This document shows, piece by piece, positions 42,078 to 52,424 of a stretch of DNA of 64,000 bases (position 1 is the first letter of the stretch; every line of letters begins with the position of its first letter). This DNA is from CAZDGV01 sp964505195 (GTDB lineage Bacteria > Bacteroidota > Bacteroidia > Chitinophagales > Chitinophagaceae), in contig CAZDGV010000007.1 in NCBI GenBank assembly GCA_964505195.1, forward strand, positions 22,288 to 86,287. The letters run 5' to 3'. A program made the position numbers and the translations under genes. The notes beneath the pieces are model-generated. The model searched no databases. It was given only the letters and a program-made list of their open reading frames with translations, and was not told where the DNA came from.

Positions 42078-42839
42078 ATGAGTAAACTCGTTTTTATCAC
42101 CGGAGCAAGTTCAGGTTTTGGAGCAGCCTGTGCTGAAATTTTTGCAGAACACGGTAATCGCATTATCATTACAGGTCGCAGAGCAGAACGCTTACAAGAA
42201 CTTAAAGAACGTTTGGAAAGGAAATACAAAGCAGACATATTTACGCTTTCGTTTGATGTACAGCAAAAACAAGCTGTTTTCAAAGCCATTGAAAGCTTAC
42301 CTCCTGAATGGCAGGATGTAGATATACTAATCAACAATGCAGGGCTTGCTTTGGGTCGTGACTACTTTGACGAAGCAAATCTTGACGATTGGGAAACCAT
42401 GATTGACACCAACTTGAAAGGATTGCTGTATGTAACAAAAGCAGTACTCCCATTAATGAAAAAACAGCAGGGTGGACATATCATTAATATCGGCTCAACT
42501 GCAGGAAAAGAAGTGTACGAAAAGGGGAATGTGTATTGCGCTACCAAATCGGCAGTGAATGCAATCAGCCAGGCCATGCGCATCGATTTATTGCAACAGG
42601 GCATTCGGGTAACTGCTGTTCACCCCGGTGCTGCTGAAACAGAATTTTCAGTCGTACGCTTTAAAGGAGATCAGGAAAAAGCAGATGCAGTATATAAGGG
42701 CTATACGCCACTCTCGGCATCAGATGTAGCGCAAGTGGTGCATTATTGTGCTACCCTTCCATCACATATCTGCATCAACGATCTCGTTCTTACCTCCACC
42801 GCACAGGCCAATTCATTCTACACGCACAAAACAGTGTAA
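42078..42839 (+). CDS. SDR family oxidoreductase (YdfG-like)
   Basis: NAD(P)-dependent short-chain dehydrogenase of 253 residues. Cofactor motif TGASSGFG (8-15) with RR at the end of strand 2 (GRRAERLQ), indicating NADPH preference. NNAG (89-92 region), catalytic Ser in IINIGSTAGK and Tyr/Lys in YCATKSAVN are all present. Closest by motif to YdfG/serine 3-dehydrogenase-type enzymes, which act on small hydroxy acids and aldehydes. Upstream is a weak hairpin (42043-42061) and the end of the T9SS cargo gene 91 bp away. Confidence 0.88.
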   Translation: MSKLVFITGASSGFGAACAEIFAEHGNRIIITGRRAERLQELKERLERKYKADIFTLSFDVQQKQAVFKAIESLPPEWQDVDILINNAGLALGRDYFDEANLDDWETMIDTNLKGLLYVTKAVLPLMKKQQGGHIINIGSTAGKEVYEKGNVYCATKSAVNAISQAMRIDLLQQGIRVTAVHPGAAETEFSVVRFKGDQEKADAVYKGYTPLSASDVAQVVHYCATLPSHICINDLVLTSTAQANSFYTHKTV

Positions 42840-43008
42840 TACACGCTTGTATATCAATCAACTAGATCCTTCTAAGGCAACATACATAAAGATTATCCCT
42901 TAATGTTAAAGAATTCTTTGATTCCAACCTAAGCAGGCAGGTTGACTGGACTTACCTTGTAAATATTTGTAATCGGCACAGGTAACTCCAATCGAAATCA
43001 GCCTATCT

Positions 43009-43479
43009 ATGAGAGTAAGCAGCATTTTAGTTTTTGTTTTATCCTCCTTCAGTATTACACAGGGCCAGGATACACAGCGCCCTCAGGAATGTTACCATCA
43101 AATAATACAGTTACAGGCCGACAGCATAAAAAGCCTGCTTAGGCTAGATTCATTTACGCTAATAAAAGAGGCCAGCATATTTATGGAATCAGGATATGAA
43201 TGGCCCATTATGGCTCCGCTGCAGGCCGATATTTGGTATGAACTTATTTTCATCGGCGACACAGAAAGCAAACTATTGGAATTGAGGATGTACGATGAGC
43301 AGGAAAAAGAAGTGATCTACAAAAAAAATTACGGTGATATCAACGGAAACATCATTCGTATTTCCTACCGCTCAAAATGGAATGCTTGGCATATCATCAG
43401 ACCCGTTCAAATCAATAAAAAGAAGAAGCGAGTATGCGGTTATATCATGCTTTTTAAAAAAAGCATAAACAATAAGTAA
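43009..43479 (+). CDS. Small secreted protein of unknown function
   Basis: A 156-residue exported protein. A signal peptide covers about residues 1-20 (MRVSSILVFVLSSFSITQGQ). The rest shows LLRLDSFTLIKEASIFMESG, APLQADIWYELIFIGDTESKLLELRMYDEQEKEVIYKKNY and a basic KKKKRVCGYIMLFKKS end. Tyr- and Ile-rich strands suggest a small beta domain. I recognise no family. It abuts the sprA stop codon (43480) with no spacer, so the two convergent genes share no terminator. Confidence 0.7.
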   Translation: MRVSSILVFVLSSFSITQGQDTQRPQECYHQIIQLQADSIKSLLRLDSFTLIKEASIFMESGYEWPIMAPLQADIWYELIFIGDTESKLLELRMYDEQEKEVIYKKNYGDINGNIIRISYRSKWNAWHIIRPVQINKKKKRVCGYIMLFKKSINNK

Positions 43480-46400
43480 TTACTGCGCCAAGCTGATATT
43501 AATTTGTAATCCGGCACGGGTATTTACCACAGGAGGCGGCGTAGCAATATAACCTACTACCCTATTTTGTTCAAAGAACAAGCGCATGCGCAAGCGATTA
43601 TTAAGAACATAATCAATAGATGGAAGCAGCGTCAATACTTTTTGTCCGCCTGTAGGAATGGTATTGCGCTGATCCAGAATATTATTGGCGATGGCATTAT
43701 CGCGGTAAGTAAGATCAAAACGGAAATTGATATCGTTTTCTAACACTTTACTATCGGATTTGCTAAATGGGATTTTAAAAGGAAGTTTTAACCCGCGTTT
43801 GCGCCAACCTGCTCCTACCGTTACTTCTACAGATCGCACTTCACTCACCTGATAGTCCACCAAACTTAAACTGATTGTTCTGCTTCTTCCGTAATCGAGT
43901 TTTAAATTGAGCTGATTGGTGAACTGTACATCCATCCCTAGCAAAGGCGAAAATCTTTCACTAATGGTAACATTGGGCACCAGGAAATAAGGAACGAAAT
44001 TATTCGACACCGTATCGACAAATGAAGGGAAACCTAAACCCAATCTATCAGCAAAAAGCAAAGCGGAAGTAAAGCTGTTCATGCTCAGGTTGCTGTTATA
44101 AGCATGCGACATAGTGAAATTGGTGAAAATTTTGTCGAGCCCCGGAATGCGACTCAACCCATTATAGGTAATACGCCAGTTGGGTTTTGGAATATACAAC
44201 CTGAATGGATTGTCATTGATTCGCCTGTTTTCCTGCTTCAATAGCCCCACCGTCCACGGATCCTCATTGGTATAAGCCGCAATAAAAGCCGGGATCAGCA
44301 CATCCTGTGCATAGCGACCATACCCTTTAAAATATCCGTCGGGTTGTTGTGCACCGCTGTACGGACTAGCAGTACCCAAACGCTGAGAAATAATGCGACG
44401 ATACGATTCAAAATTGAGAAAAGATTCACCGGGCTGCGTAGGCGAATACTTTCTAAACATCGTTTTAAAAGAGATGAAGGAGATATCAAATCCACCGCCG
44501 GCATAAGGACTCAGATGCGCAAACTCACCATTACCAATGGTATCTTTAAATAGCTCAGAATAATTTTTGGAGAAAGAACGGGTTAAACTAATATCTACTG
44601 TTAAATCGCGCAGCGGTTCTGCTGCTGCTTCTAAACGAAGCTCCTGCTTATAGCTTTGCGTAAATAAAAAGTTGAAATTAGAGTCGCGCGTCATCCAGTT
44701 TCTTCGGGCCGACTGGTTAAGCCAAGATGTATCGGGCTGGCGACCAAATACAAAATCCAGTCCCGGTGCGCGGCTTTGCCAGTTTTGACCAATCGCTACC
44801 GGACTCTCGGTAAAGCCCGGTAATCGCGTGTTGAAATTTTCGCTATAGTTAAGATTGATGCGTTTTAAAGATGTAAGTAATTTTCCAAGCACCCGTCCAG
44901 CCGTGCCAATTTCCGGTACAGCTCCTTCATCTCTCGCGGCACGCCCCTTTCGTTTGTATGCAGTATCCTGTTTTTGTCTCATCCCTTGCGCGGCATCGCT
45001 ACGCTGGTTGTTCATTAACTGCATTTCCAAATTGCGCAGCCATTTCGATTTATTATACAATCGCATGAAATCGAGTTGGCCGTTAAGCACGCGCTGTTGT
45101 GTGTTCTCAACGATGTTTCCTAAATTGATTGCAAGTCTTGATGCGCCAATCCACTGATAAGTGCTGTTATAATTAAAGCGGAATTCCGTCCAGTCGAGCA
45201 AAGGGAATTTCGATACGGGTAAAGTGTAGGAAAGGTTCGCTGATTGACGATAAATGGTATTTCTACCCCCTTTGAGAAAATTGTTTCTCACGGAGTCACG
45301 CTTTTCTTTGGTATTGATTCTGCCATCCGGCTCGTCAATACGTGCATTATTTGTTGCTGAAAAATCAACATTGAGCGCACGTGTAATATCCCAGCGCATA
45401 TTATAGACCCTGTCGAAAGTGAAAAACTTATCATAGGTTTCAGGAATGAGGAACGGACTGGCTGGCACTCCCGGAATTTGCACCTCACGTGCTCTTGCTG
45501 CACCAAACTGGCGGTTTACATCTGCGCGAAAACTGAGCAGACTAGGACGATAATTGAAATTAAAATCACGAATCAGATCAACCCATTTGGTTTTTGTTTT
45601 GATCACTTTCTTAAAAGGTTCCCAGTATTTGGGCTGCGGTGCAAAGTTATATCCCAAACCTCCGTAATGCCTTTCCATTACATCGCTTTCAATGAGCGGA
45701 TTACGTTTTTCCGTTTTAGTATATGAATAACTTACATCGAAATTGGAAACATCATACACTTTAGGTTTGCTGCCATTGGTTTTATTCTTCCGCATATTGG
45801 TAACATTCACCGTAGTAATGGCAGTATAATCCTGCGCAAAACTTTTCACCGAATCTTTGGCTTCATTAGGAAGTGTTTTTACTTTATCTCTGAAATTAAC
45901 ATCCTGATCATAAGGATCATATTCAGGCGTCATAGCAATTTGAGAGTAGCTTGCATAAAAAGGAATATCCAATCCCACATTTTTAGGCAGCAACTTTCCT
46001 AACTGCAGCGAAGTAGCAATATCAACTTGAGAAAAATACTCCCTGCTCCTTTCATTTACGCGCTGTTCAATTGTACCAAAGCCCGCTGTTCTGGTGCCTG
46101 CTGAAACTGACACCGTACCTAAATCGGCGAGATTAATATCCATCCTTCCGGTGGCAGCAAAACCACCTTTTTCATCCAAGCCACTCAGTCGGAGTTCATT
46201 GATCCATACTTCAGTACATACAGAAGCATTGTTGTCGTTTTTTGGATTTTCTACACCCACCAAAAATCCGCGCACTTCTCCCAGGTTGGGATTGCCCATT
46301 ACCGTCCAGCGAATGCCTCCTGCTTTGGTCTCAGAATATCGTTGCAATACAGAGCCGTTTCTTCTTAGTTTAAAGCGCACCAATTCATCCAGGTTGATAT

Positions 46401-49400
46401 CGAGTTGATTCGCTGCCGGCCAGATACTGTCTGTTTGCAAAGTGCCCCAACGAGTAACGTTCAGCGGCATTTTCACTTCATAATAGTTATTGATAAAATC
46501 CGTACCAAAGCGCACCACGGCCCACACTTCCCCATTACGAAGTATATCAACCTTACCACCACTTTCCGCATGCACAAACATTCTAACGCGATTATATTGG
46601 CGCAGATCATGGTTCATCGATTTGAATACAGCCCTGCTATCGCCATCTTGCAGATTACATACTTGCATAGATAGCGCCTGCTCATTCTGCAGAATGTTGA
46701 TGCCGTTATTGCTCAGCTGCTGAACGCGCTCAATACCCGGAGGAATGCGATATGGAACGGGAAAGCGCTTATCGTTCTCTTCCACATTCACCGCAGTTAC
46801 ATTAAAAGAAGTATTGCCCGTATTTTGAACAGGACGATATTGCCCGGTTGTATCTAGATCAAACTGAAAACTCCGCCACATATTACGCACCAGCTCCAGC
46901 TTTCCGAAACGCACTACTACCGAATCTTCAAAGCCGGTAAGGAACATGCGCATAAAACGGATTGATTTAAAATCTGGAATATTTCCCACACGTGCTCCAT
47001 ATTCGCGAATAGGAATGCGGAATAAATACCAGGTTTCAAGTCGCTTGCTTCCATCGGCCAAACCCACTTCCACCTCTCTGCGATCGGCGATATAATTCAC
47101 CCCTGGCTGCATTTGCGGATTACTTCTGGGAAACAGATCTACTTTGTATTGGAAATACTCTTCTACTTCGTTGAGGGTATTATCTCTGTTCAAATCTTCA
47201 TTATCGGGAAAAAGTGTAGATGCCGGTGTGTAAGATTGGTCCGGACTGGCAACAGGGCTGTTCCCCTGCGGGCCATTAAAGTTCTTATACCGCGCTAGTA
47301 TGCCCGCTCCTGCTGTATTGTAGGCATCATCGCGAAAATGCAAGTAATTATCGGAGGACGGATCATTAAACAAACGCTGAAAGGCAGTACCTGTTCCTAT
47401 ATTGTTTCGAAAAGCATTTAAAAAATCAGCGCGACTATTTCTTTCATCCACATCGTTGTATCCGTCAAATCCCACATCCTGTTGTACGCGCTCTTCAATG
47501 ATGTTACTAAATGCCTGCGCAATTTGAATGGGATTTCGAGGCACCCTGCCCCAGGCGGAAGTATCTTCACGGGCAGGTGTTTGCGTAGTACTCAATCCGT
47601 TTTCGTAAAAACGGCGACCATCTTTCATGATGTCTTCCGAAATATTGCCCAGATTAAAATAAAGTTGTCCGCCCGAACTATTTTGCTTTAAGATATACGG
47701 ATCCTGCACCCAGAACTCGATGAATTCAATGTTGTTGGTTTCAAAATCAATTTGATCGATGGCGCGCATAATACCTCCCCAACGTTTACGGGGTTGCGTA
47801 AGTCTGCCGGTAATCGGATCGATGCTGCCGGATGAAGCATCGTAGTTGTATGGACCACGTTCGGTTGGGTAATACGCCATGTCGAATGTGATCAGCTGAT
47901 TTTGTCCCAGGTCAGGTGTAGCCTGCGGAAAAAGTTCAACGCGGTTCACCAAACGAACACGCGGATCAGAAAGTTCTGCCAGGTTATTGCCCAGCGGATT
48001 ATTGGGACTTCTGCGTTCTTGCAATACCGGCTCGATATTGTACCATGCCAGCTTTGACCTGTTTTTTCCGTAATCTAGATTGTTAATCAACCCTGCTTCT
48101 GGAAACAATTCATTGCCCGCAGTGCCGGTTGCTTTGTAAGGCGTGGAAGCGAGGGTCCAGGATATAAATGGAAAACGCAGGTCGATACCGTTACGGGTTC
48201 CTTCAAAGTCGTCGATGTAAATCAGCCCTGCATCACGACCACTTTCTGGTCTAATTTGTTTGGGGTGACCGGGAATAATTTGTGCCGCTTCTCCATATAC
48301 ATTGATGCTTGAATTTTGTCGGGTGGTGTAAAAAGGAAGTGCATCGAGCCATTTGGTAAGTCTTTTCCAATCAGATCGATAACTGAGATCTCCACCCACC
48401 ATGGTATTACGAATGGGATCATCGCCCCAGTTCATTTTGGTAAAGAAAGGTCGCTCACCCAATCGCATAACTGCAGCACCTAAATTGAGCTGACGCGTAG
48501 CGCGCTCAATAGCGCGATAGTCGAGCCGCAATGCCATAAAGTTCCGTTGCTGCATGCCGAATGTGGCATTGTTTTCAAACTGCACATTCACCGGCATATT
48601 GGAATTGATGATCGCCTGGTTGAGGATTTTCACCGAACCCAAATTATAATCTACAGTGTAGTCCACATTTTCGCGCAGCATTTGTCCGCCTGCCATTACC
48701 GTTACCGATCCGGGTGGCACGTTGAATGCCCCCAAATAAATTTCAGAGCCACCGCCTGCGTTTCGGGAAGTACCGCGAAATACAAAGCGGTTCAGTTGGG
48801 GCGATTGCTGTGCTACCCATCGGATAGAATCATACAAAGGATAAAAAAGATATTTTTTACGTAGTTCTATTGAGTCGGTGCCACGAAATGCAAATTCAAG
48901 ATCACGGCCAAAGGGTTCGAGCAAAGGAAAGATGATGCGACTGTATTGTGTTAACACTGTAAATCCTTCCACATAATCGAAAACACCATCGGGTTGCGGA
49001 TCATTCTGATTGTTTAAGCGATCGAGATTTACAAGTTCCAGTATGGGCTTACCTTTTTCCTCCCCTTCCGGTAAATATCTTTTTTCTCCACCGCCGGGTT
49101 CCTGATACAAGAAATTCAATTTAAAATCTTTGCGCTCCAGCTGTCCAAAGCCCACCGAATACACGTTTTTCATCATCAAATCCCAAATGGGAAGCAGCGG
49201 GCGCTGTGAAGTAGCTTTCAGCATTTTCAGAAAAAGTACTTTCTGCGTGCCAGAGTTGTTCGCCGTTGTATCAGGTGTTACATCAATAGAAAATTCGCCC
49301 ACCTGAAATACTCTTCCGTTTACGGTGTATTGAAAAGCAACGCCCAGCACTTCATCGGGCTGCAATGGTTGCTGGAGTGAAATAAATCCAATTTGCGGAT

Positions 49401-50724
49401 TGAAATAATATTCTTCAGGGCGCAGCTTTCTTGCAAAGGTTCTTTCAAAATCCTGTACCGCTACCAGACCAAGCGACTGCAATCGATTGGTAACAAGTGA
49501 AGCATCGCGAAAGCTCGGATCGTTGATGAGTCGCTGATACAGATCGTTGGAATTGTTATTCGGAAAATCACTACCACCCAGCGAAATCACATTCGTGTTG
49601 AAAGGATTGCGTTCGCCTAAATCCATCAAGCCCACCACGTTGCGGTTTTCGGTGGTAGATCCTGTTCGGTTAGTCACCCAAACTTCGAGGCGCAATATTT
49701 GCACCGGCGTAGTAACCGCAGGCACGTTGCGCATATTGCGGTTGAAGTTGTTACGGAAGTAATGCGCGAGTAAGAAGTGCCGATTCTCTTCATATTCATC
49801 AGCTTTTATTTCAAACTGTTGTACGCCGGTACCTCCTTGAAGCTGCATTTGCTGGCGGCTTGCACGCTGATTGGCAACCAGTGCCGTTACATAGAGTTTG
49901 CCAAACTGCAATTCTGTTTTCAAACCAAAAAGCGATTGTGCGCCCGGCATCAGTGTACCTCTTGCAGGGAAATTGACATTACCTGCTTCAATACGTTTAA
50001 AAATTTCATCGGTGTTACCGGAATAATCGAGCTTTAGTTGATTTTCGAATTCAAAGTTGGCAAGTGTGTTATAATTCACAGGAAAGCGCAGCTTATCTCC
50101 GATGCTGGCATTGATGCCAAAATTTGCCTGCATGTCAAAATCAAAACCACCGTTTCTGCGCGCACGTTCGGTGAGGGTGGGGTTTTTGATGTTTTGTCCG
50201 AGGTAACCCGCGGTGATGGTAACATCACCCTGTGGGCGAATATCGATTTTCGGGATCCCTGTATTGCTAAAAATCCGGTCGAAGTAACTTTCACGGATCT
50301 GAAGCTTAGGGTCATCAATTTTTCTGTTGAGATTAAGTGCCGTATTCAGGCGTCGCCTGAAGTAGTCGGTTTCCATCTGTCGCCCCCTTATTTCATCCAT
50401 TTCTTCAAAACGGAGGTAGGATGGCTTGCGAAACCAAGTTGTACCAATTTTTTCATAGATGAAATACTGCCTGGTAGCAGGATCATATACGATGGAATCA
50501 CGAATGGCGGAAGGGCGCTGAAGATCGAAGGGATTGCGAGAAGGAAACTGGATGGGGTCGCCGCGACGGTCGCTGAGCGGAAAGCGTAGCGTATCACTTT
50601 GTACCGTTTGTGCCCATAAGGGAACAGTGCTCAAAAGCAACAAAACGGTGAACACAAAGGCCGAAACCAAATCCCACCCCCGGGGAAATGAAGGTTTTTT
50701 TACAGTCAACTTCTCAGTAAGCAA
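43480..50724 (-). CDS. sprA: Type IX secretion outer-membrane translocon SprA (Sov)
   Basis: The secretion pore of the type IX system: a very large outer-membrane barrel (about 36 strands in the solved structure) carrying cargo to the surface. The 2414-residue length is normal. An N-terminal signal region (to about 39, LLLLSTVPLWAQ) is followed by a long periplasmic and barrel region with repeated aromatic strand motifs such as LRFPVNYNTLANFEFENQLKLDYSG, RYLPEGEEKGKPILELVNLDRLN and LMNNQRSDAAQGMRQKQDTAYKRKGR, and the protein ends RAGLQINISLAQ with the usual terminal barrel strand. The start is a TTG at 50724; a later TTG (50709) is also possible. It is 20 bp downstream of ruvA, an arrangement seen in other Bacteroidota. 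Confidence 0.95.
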   Translation of the reverse strand: MLTEKLTVKKPSFPRGWDLVSAFVFTVLLLLSTVPLWAQTVQSDTLRFPLSDRRGDPIQFPSRNPFDLQRPSAIRDSIVYDPATRQYFIYEKIGTTWFRKPSYLRFEEMDEIRGRQMETDYFRRRLNTALNLNRKIDDPKLQIRESYFDRIFSNTGIPKIDIRPQGDVTITAGYLGQNIKNPTLTERARRNGGFDFDMQANFGINASIGDKLRFPVNYNTLANFEFENQLKLDYSGNTDEIFKRIEAGNVNFPARGTLMPGAQSLFGLKTELQFGKLYVTALVANQRASRQQMQLQGGTGVQQFEIKADEYEENRHFLLAHYFRNNFNRNMRNVPAVTTPVQILRLEVWVTNRTGSTTENRNVVGLMDLGERNPFNTNVISLGGSDFPNNNSNDLYQRLINDPSFRDASLVTNRLQSLGLVAVQDFERTFARKLRPEEYYFNPQIGFISLQQPLQPDEVLGVAFQYTVNGRVFQVGEFSIDVTPDTTANNSGTQKVLFLKMLKATSQRPLLPIWDLMMKNVYSVGFGQLERKDFKLNFLYQEPGGGEKRYLPEGEEKGKPILELVNLDRLNNQNDPQPDGVFDYVEGFTVLTQYSRIIFPLLEPFGRDLEFAFRGTDSIELRKKYLFYPLYDSIRWVAQQSPQLNRFVFRGTSRNAGGGSEIYLGAFNVPPGSVTVMAGGQMLRENVDYTVDYNLGSVKILNQAIINSNMPVNVQFENNATFGMQQRNFMALRLDYRAIERATRQLNLGAAVMRLGERPFFTKMNWGDDPIRNTMVGGDLSYRSDWKRLTKWLDALPFYTTRQNSSINVYGEAAQIIPGHPKQIRPESGRDAGLIYIDDFEGTRNGIDLRFPFISWTLASTPYKATGTAGNELFPEAGLINNLDYGKNRSKLAWYNIEPVLQERRSPNNPLGNNLAELSDPRVRLVNRVELFPQATPDLGQNQLITFDMAYYPTERGPYNYDASSGSIDPITGRLTQPRKRWGGIMRAIDQIDFETNNIEFIEFWVQDPYILKQNSSGGQLYFNLGNISEDIMKDGRRFYENGLSTTQTPAREDTSAWGRVPRNPIQIAQAFSNIIEERVQQDVGFDGYNDVDERNSRADFLNAFRNNIGTGTAFQRLFNDPSSDNYLHFRDDAYNTAGAGILARYKNFNGPQGNSPVASPDQSYTPASTLFPDNEDLNRDNTLNEVEEYFQYKVDLFPRSNPQMQPGVNYIADRREVEVGLADGSKRLETWYLFRIPIREYGARVGNIPDFKSIRFMRMFLTGFEDSVVVRFGKLELVRNMWRSFQFDLDTTGQYRPVQNTGNTSFNVTAVNVEENDKRFPVPYRIPPGIERVQQLSNNGINILQNEQALSMQVCNLQDGDSRAVFKSMNHDLRQYNRVRMFVHAESGGKVDILRNGEVWAVVRFGTDFINNYYEVKMPLNVTRWGTLQTDSIWPAANQLDINLDELVRFKLRRNGSVLQRYSETKAGGIRWTVMGNPNLGEVRGFLVGVENPKNDNNASVCTEVWINELRLSGLDEKGGFAATGRMDINLADLGTVSVSAGTRTAGFGTIEQRVNERSREYFSQVDIATSLQLGKLLPKNVGLDIPFYASYSQIAMTPEYDPYDQDVNFRDKVKTLPNEAKDSVKSFAQDYTAITTVNVTNMRKNKTNGSKPKVYDVSNFDVSYSYTKTEKRNPLIESDVMERHYGGLGYNFAPQPKYWEPFKKVIKTKTKWVDLIRDFNFNYRPSLLSFRADVNRQFGAARAREVQIPGVPASPFLIPETYDKFFTFDRVYNMRWDITRALNVDFSATNNARIDEPDGRINTKEKRDSVRNNFLKGGRNTIYRQSANLSYTLPVSKFPLLDWTEFRFNYNSTYQWIGASRLAINLGNIVENTQQRVLNGQLDFMRLYNKSKWLRNLEMQLMNNQRSDAAQGMRQKQDTAYKRKGRAARDEGAVPEIGTAGRVLGKLLTSLKRINLNYSENFNTRLPGFTESPVAIGQNWQSRAPGLDFVFGRQPDTSWLNQSARRNWMTRDSNFNFLFTQSYKQELRLEAAAEPLRDLTVDISLTRSFSKNYSELFKDTIGNGEFAHLSPYAGGGFDISFISFKTMFRKYSPTQPGESFLNFESYRRIISQRLGTASPYSGAQQPDGYFKGYGRYAQDVLIPAFIAAYTNEDPWTVGLLKQENRRINDNPFRLYIPKPNWRITYNGLSRIPGLDKIFTNFTMSHAYNSNLSMNSFTSALLFADRLGLGFPSFVDTVSNNFVPYFLVPNVTISERFSPLLGMDVQFTNQLNLKLDYGRSRTISLSLVDYQVSEVRSVEVTVGAGWRKRGLKLPFKIPFSKSDSKVLENDINFRFDLTYRDNAIANNILDQRNTIPTGGQKVLTLLPSIDYVLNNRLRMRLFFEQNRVVGYIATPPPVVNTRAGLQINISLAQ

Positions 50725-50744
50725 ATGGTTATCAATACTTTAGG

Positions 50745-51329
50745 CTACAAACACTTCAAAGCAGCCTTGATGAGCTCCTGCACTTCCGTATATCCGACCC
50801 CTCCGGCCCTTGCTTTTTTTATGGCCGATTCTGCCGCTGCACGTGCGATGCCGAGCGCTGTCATAGCATGTAACGCATCTTGCTCTAAAGTATTGTAAGT
50901 CAGGGTAGAAATATTCCCATCCGCGCTTGGTTTTGAGAGTTTATCCTTGAGCTCCAGCACAATACGCTGAGCCGTTTTTTTACCGATGCCTTTGATGCTT
51001 TCCAAGAGGGTTTCGTTGGCGCTGAGAATGGCCTGCGAAATTTCTGCCGGCTGAAGGGAAGAAAGCATCATTCTGGCGGTTGAAGCACCTACTCCACTTA
51101 CACTTAGCAGGTGGAGAAACATCTCTTTTTCAGCTCGATCAAAAAAACCAAACAACAGGTGAGCATCTTCCCTAACCAACAGGTGAACAAAAAGCTGTCC
51201 TTCTTCAAGCGACTGAATGCGGCTGTAGGTATGCAAGCTCACCTGCACCTCGTAGCCCACACCATTCACATCTACCAACACCGAAGTAGGTGTTTTAACG
51301 ACAAATTTTCCTTTCAAATAGGCGTACAT
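50745..51329 (-). CDS. ruvA: Holliday junction branch migration protein RuvA
   Basis: DNA-binding subunit of the RuvAB Holliday junction motor. The 194-residue protein has the OB-fold N-terminus (MYAYLKGKFVVKTPTSVLVDVNGVGYEV), tandem helix-hairpin-helix motifs (LLSVSGVGASTARMMLSS and SIKGIGKKTAQRIVLELKDKL) and the C-terminal RuvB-binding domain (DALHAMTALGIARAAAESAIKKA). It precedes sprA by 20 bp, so the two are probably one transcript despite unrelated roles. Confidence 0.96.
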   Translation of the reverse strand: MYAYLKGKFVVKTPTSVLVDVNGVGYEVQVSLHTYSRIQSLEEGQLFVHLLVREDAHLLFGFFDRAEKEMFLHLLSVSGVGASTARMMLSSLQPAEISQAILSANETLLESIKGIGKKTAQRIVLELKDKLSKPSADGNISTLTYNTLEQDALHAMTALGIARAAAESAIKKARAGGVGYTEVQELIKAALKCL

Positions 51330-51381
51330 AGGAACGAAAATAACTGAATTTGATCACAAAACTGCTTGCATGCAAATGCCT

Positions 51382-51389
51382 TAACTTTG
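51382..51389 (+). promoter_or_regulatory. -7 box of fabH
   Basis: TAACTTTG is an exact TAnnTTTG match, 33 bp before the fabH ATG. A good -33 TTTG is not seen at the usual distance, so this is tentative. Confidence 0.3.
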
Positions 51390-51422
51390 TCGACCCTTAC
51401 ACACATCGGTAACTTATTCTGC

Positions 51423-52424
51423 ATGAAACAAAACCTAACAGCAGCCATTACCGCCGTTGGTGGCTATGTACCTGAAGACAAACTCACCAATTTCGATCTC
51501 GAAAAAATGGTCGACACCAATGATGAATGGATTCGCACGCGAACCGGTATTGAGGAAAGAAGAATACTAAAAGGTGAAGGGCTCGGCACTTCCGATATGG
51601 TTGTACCTGCCGTGTTGGAAATCTGCAAAAAAAGAGGAATCCGTCCCGAAGAAATCGACTGCCTGATTGTAGCAACCGTTACGCCCGATATGGTTTTTCC
51701 TGCTACTGCCAATATTGTATGCGACAAAATTGGCGCGATCAATGCATGGGGCTTTGATATGTCGGCCGCATGCTCCGGTTTTTTATATGCGCTTACTACC
51801 GGGGCAATGCTCATTGAAAGCGGACGCTATAAAAAAGTAGTAGTGGCCGGTGCCGACAAAATGAGTTCAATTATCGATTACAGCGACCGCGCAACCTGTA
51901 TCATTTTTGGCGATGGTGCCGGTGCTGTATTGCTTGAACCAAGCAATGAGGGTGTGGGCGTGCTCGACAGTATTTTGAGAAGTGATGGCAGCGGACGATC
52001 TTACCTACACATGAAAGCAGGCGGATCTTGCAGACCGGCCTCTATGGAAACCGTTGCCAACAAAGAGCATTTTGCATATCAGGAAGGTCAGGCCGTTTTC
52101 AAATTTGCCGTGAAAGGCATGGCAGATGTGAGTGCAGAGCTGCTAGAGCGAAACAACATGACAGGAGAAGATATTGCCTGGCTGGTGCCGCACCAGGCCA
52201 ACCTCCGAATCATCGATGCCACCGCCAACCGCATCGGCTTGCCGAAAGAAAAAGTCATGATCAATATCCAGAAATACGGCAATACCACCGCAGGTACCAT
52301 CCCACTTTGTTTGTGGGAATGGGAAAATCAGCTCAAAAAAGGCGACAATCTAGTGTTATCTGCATTTGGCGGCGGATTCACTTGGGGTGCAACGCTGATT
52401 AAGTGGGGATACAACACTGTTTAA
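51423..52424 (+). CDS. fabH: 3-oxoacyl-ACP synthase III
   Basis: Starts fatty-acid elongation by condensing acetyl-CoA or a branched acyl-CoA with malonyl-ACP. The 333-residue protein has the full catalytic triad: Cys117 (DMSAACSGFLYAL), His257 (LVPHQANLRIID) and Asn287 (YGNTTAGTIPL), plus the family end GGGFTWGATLIKWG. I chose the ATG at 51423; the N-terminus ITAVGGYVPEDKLTNFDLEKMVDTNDEWI fits FabH. FabD (56401-57279) and the promoter-like TAACTTTG upstream are in the window. Divergent from ruvA. Confidence 0.95.
   Translation: MKQNLTAAITAVGGYVPEDKLTNFDLEKMVDTNDEWIRTRTGIEERRILKGEGLGTSDMVVPAVLEICKKRGIRPEEIDCLIVATVTPDMVFPATANIVCDKIGAINAWGFDMSAACSGFLYALTTGAMLIESGRYKKVVVAGADKMSSIIDYSDRATCIIFGDGAGAVLLEPSNEGVGVLDSILRSDGSGRSYLHMKAGGSCRPASMETVANKEHFAYQEGQAVFKFAVKGMADVSAELLERNNMTGEDIAWLVPHQANLRIIDATANRIGLPKEKVMINIQKYGNTTAGTIPLCLWEWENQLKKGDNLVLSAFGGGFTWGATLIKWGYNTV

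Noticed and set aside
50038..50589. 183-residue open frame antisense to the 5' part of sprA
   Set aside because: Opposite strand of a well supported gene, no family features.
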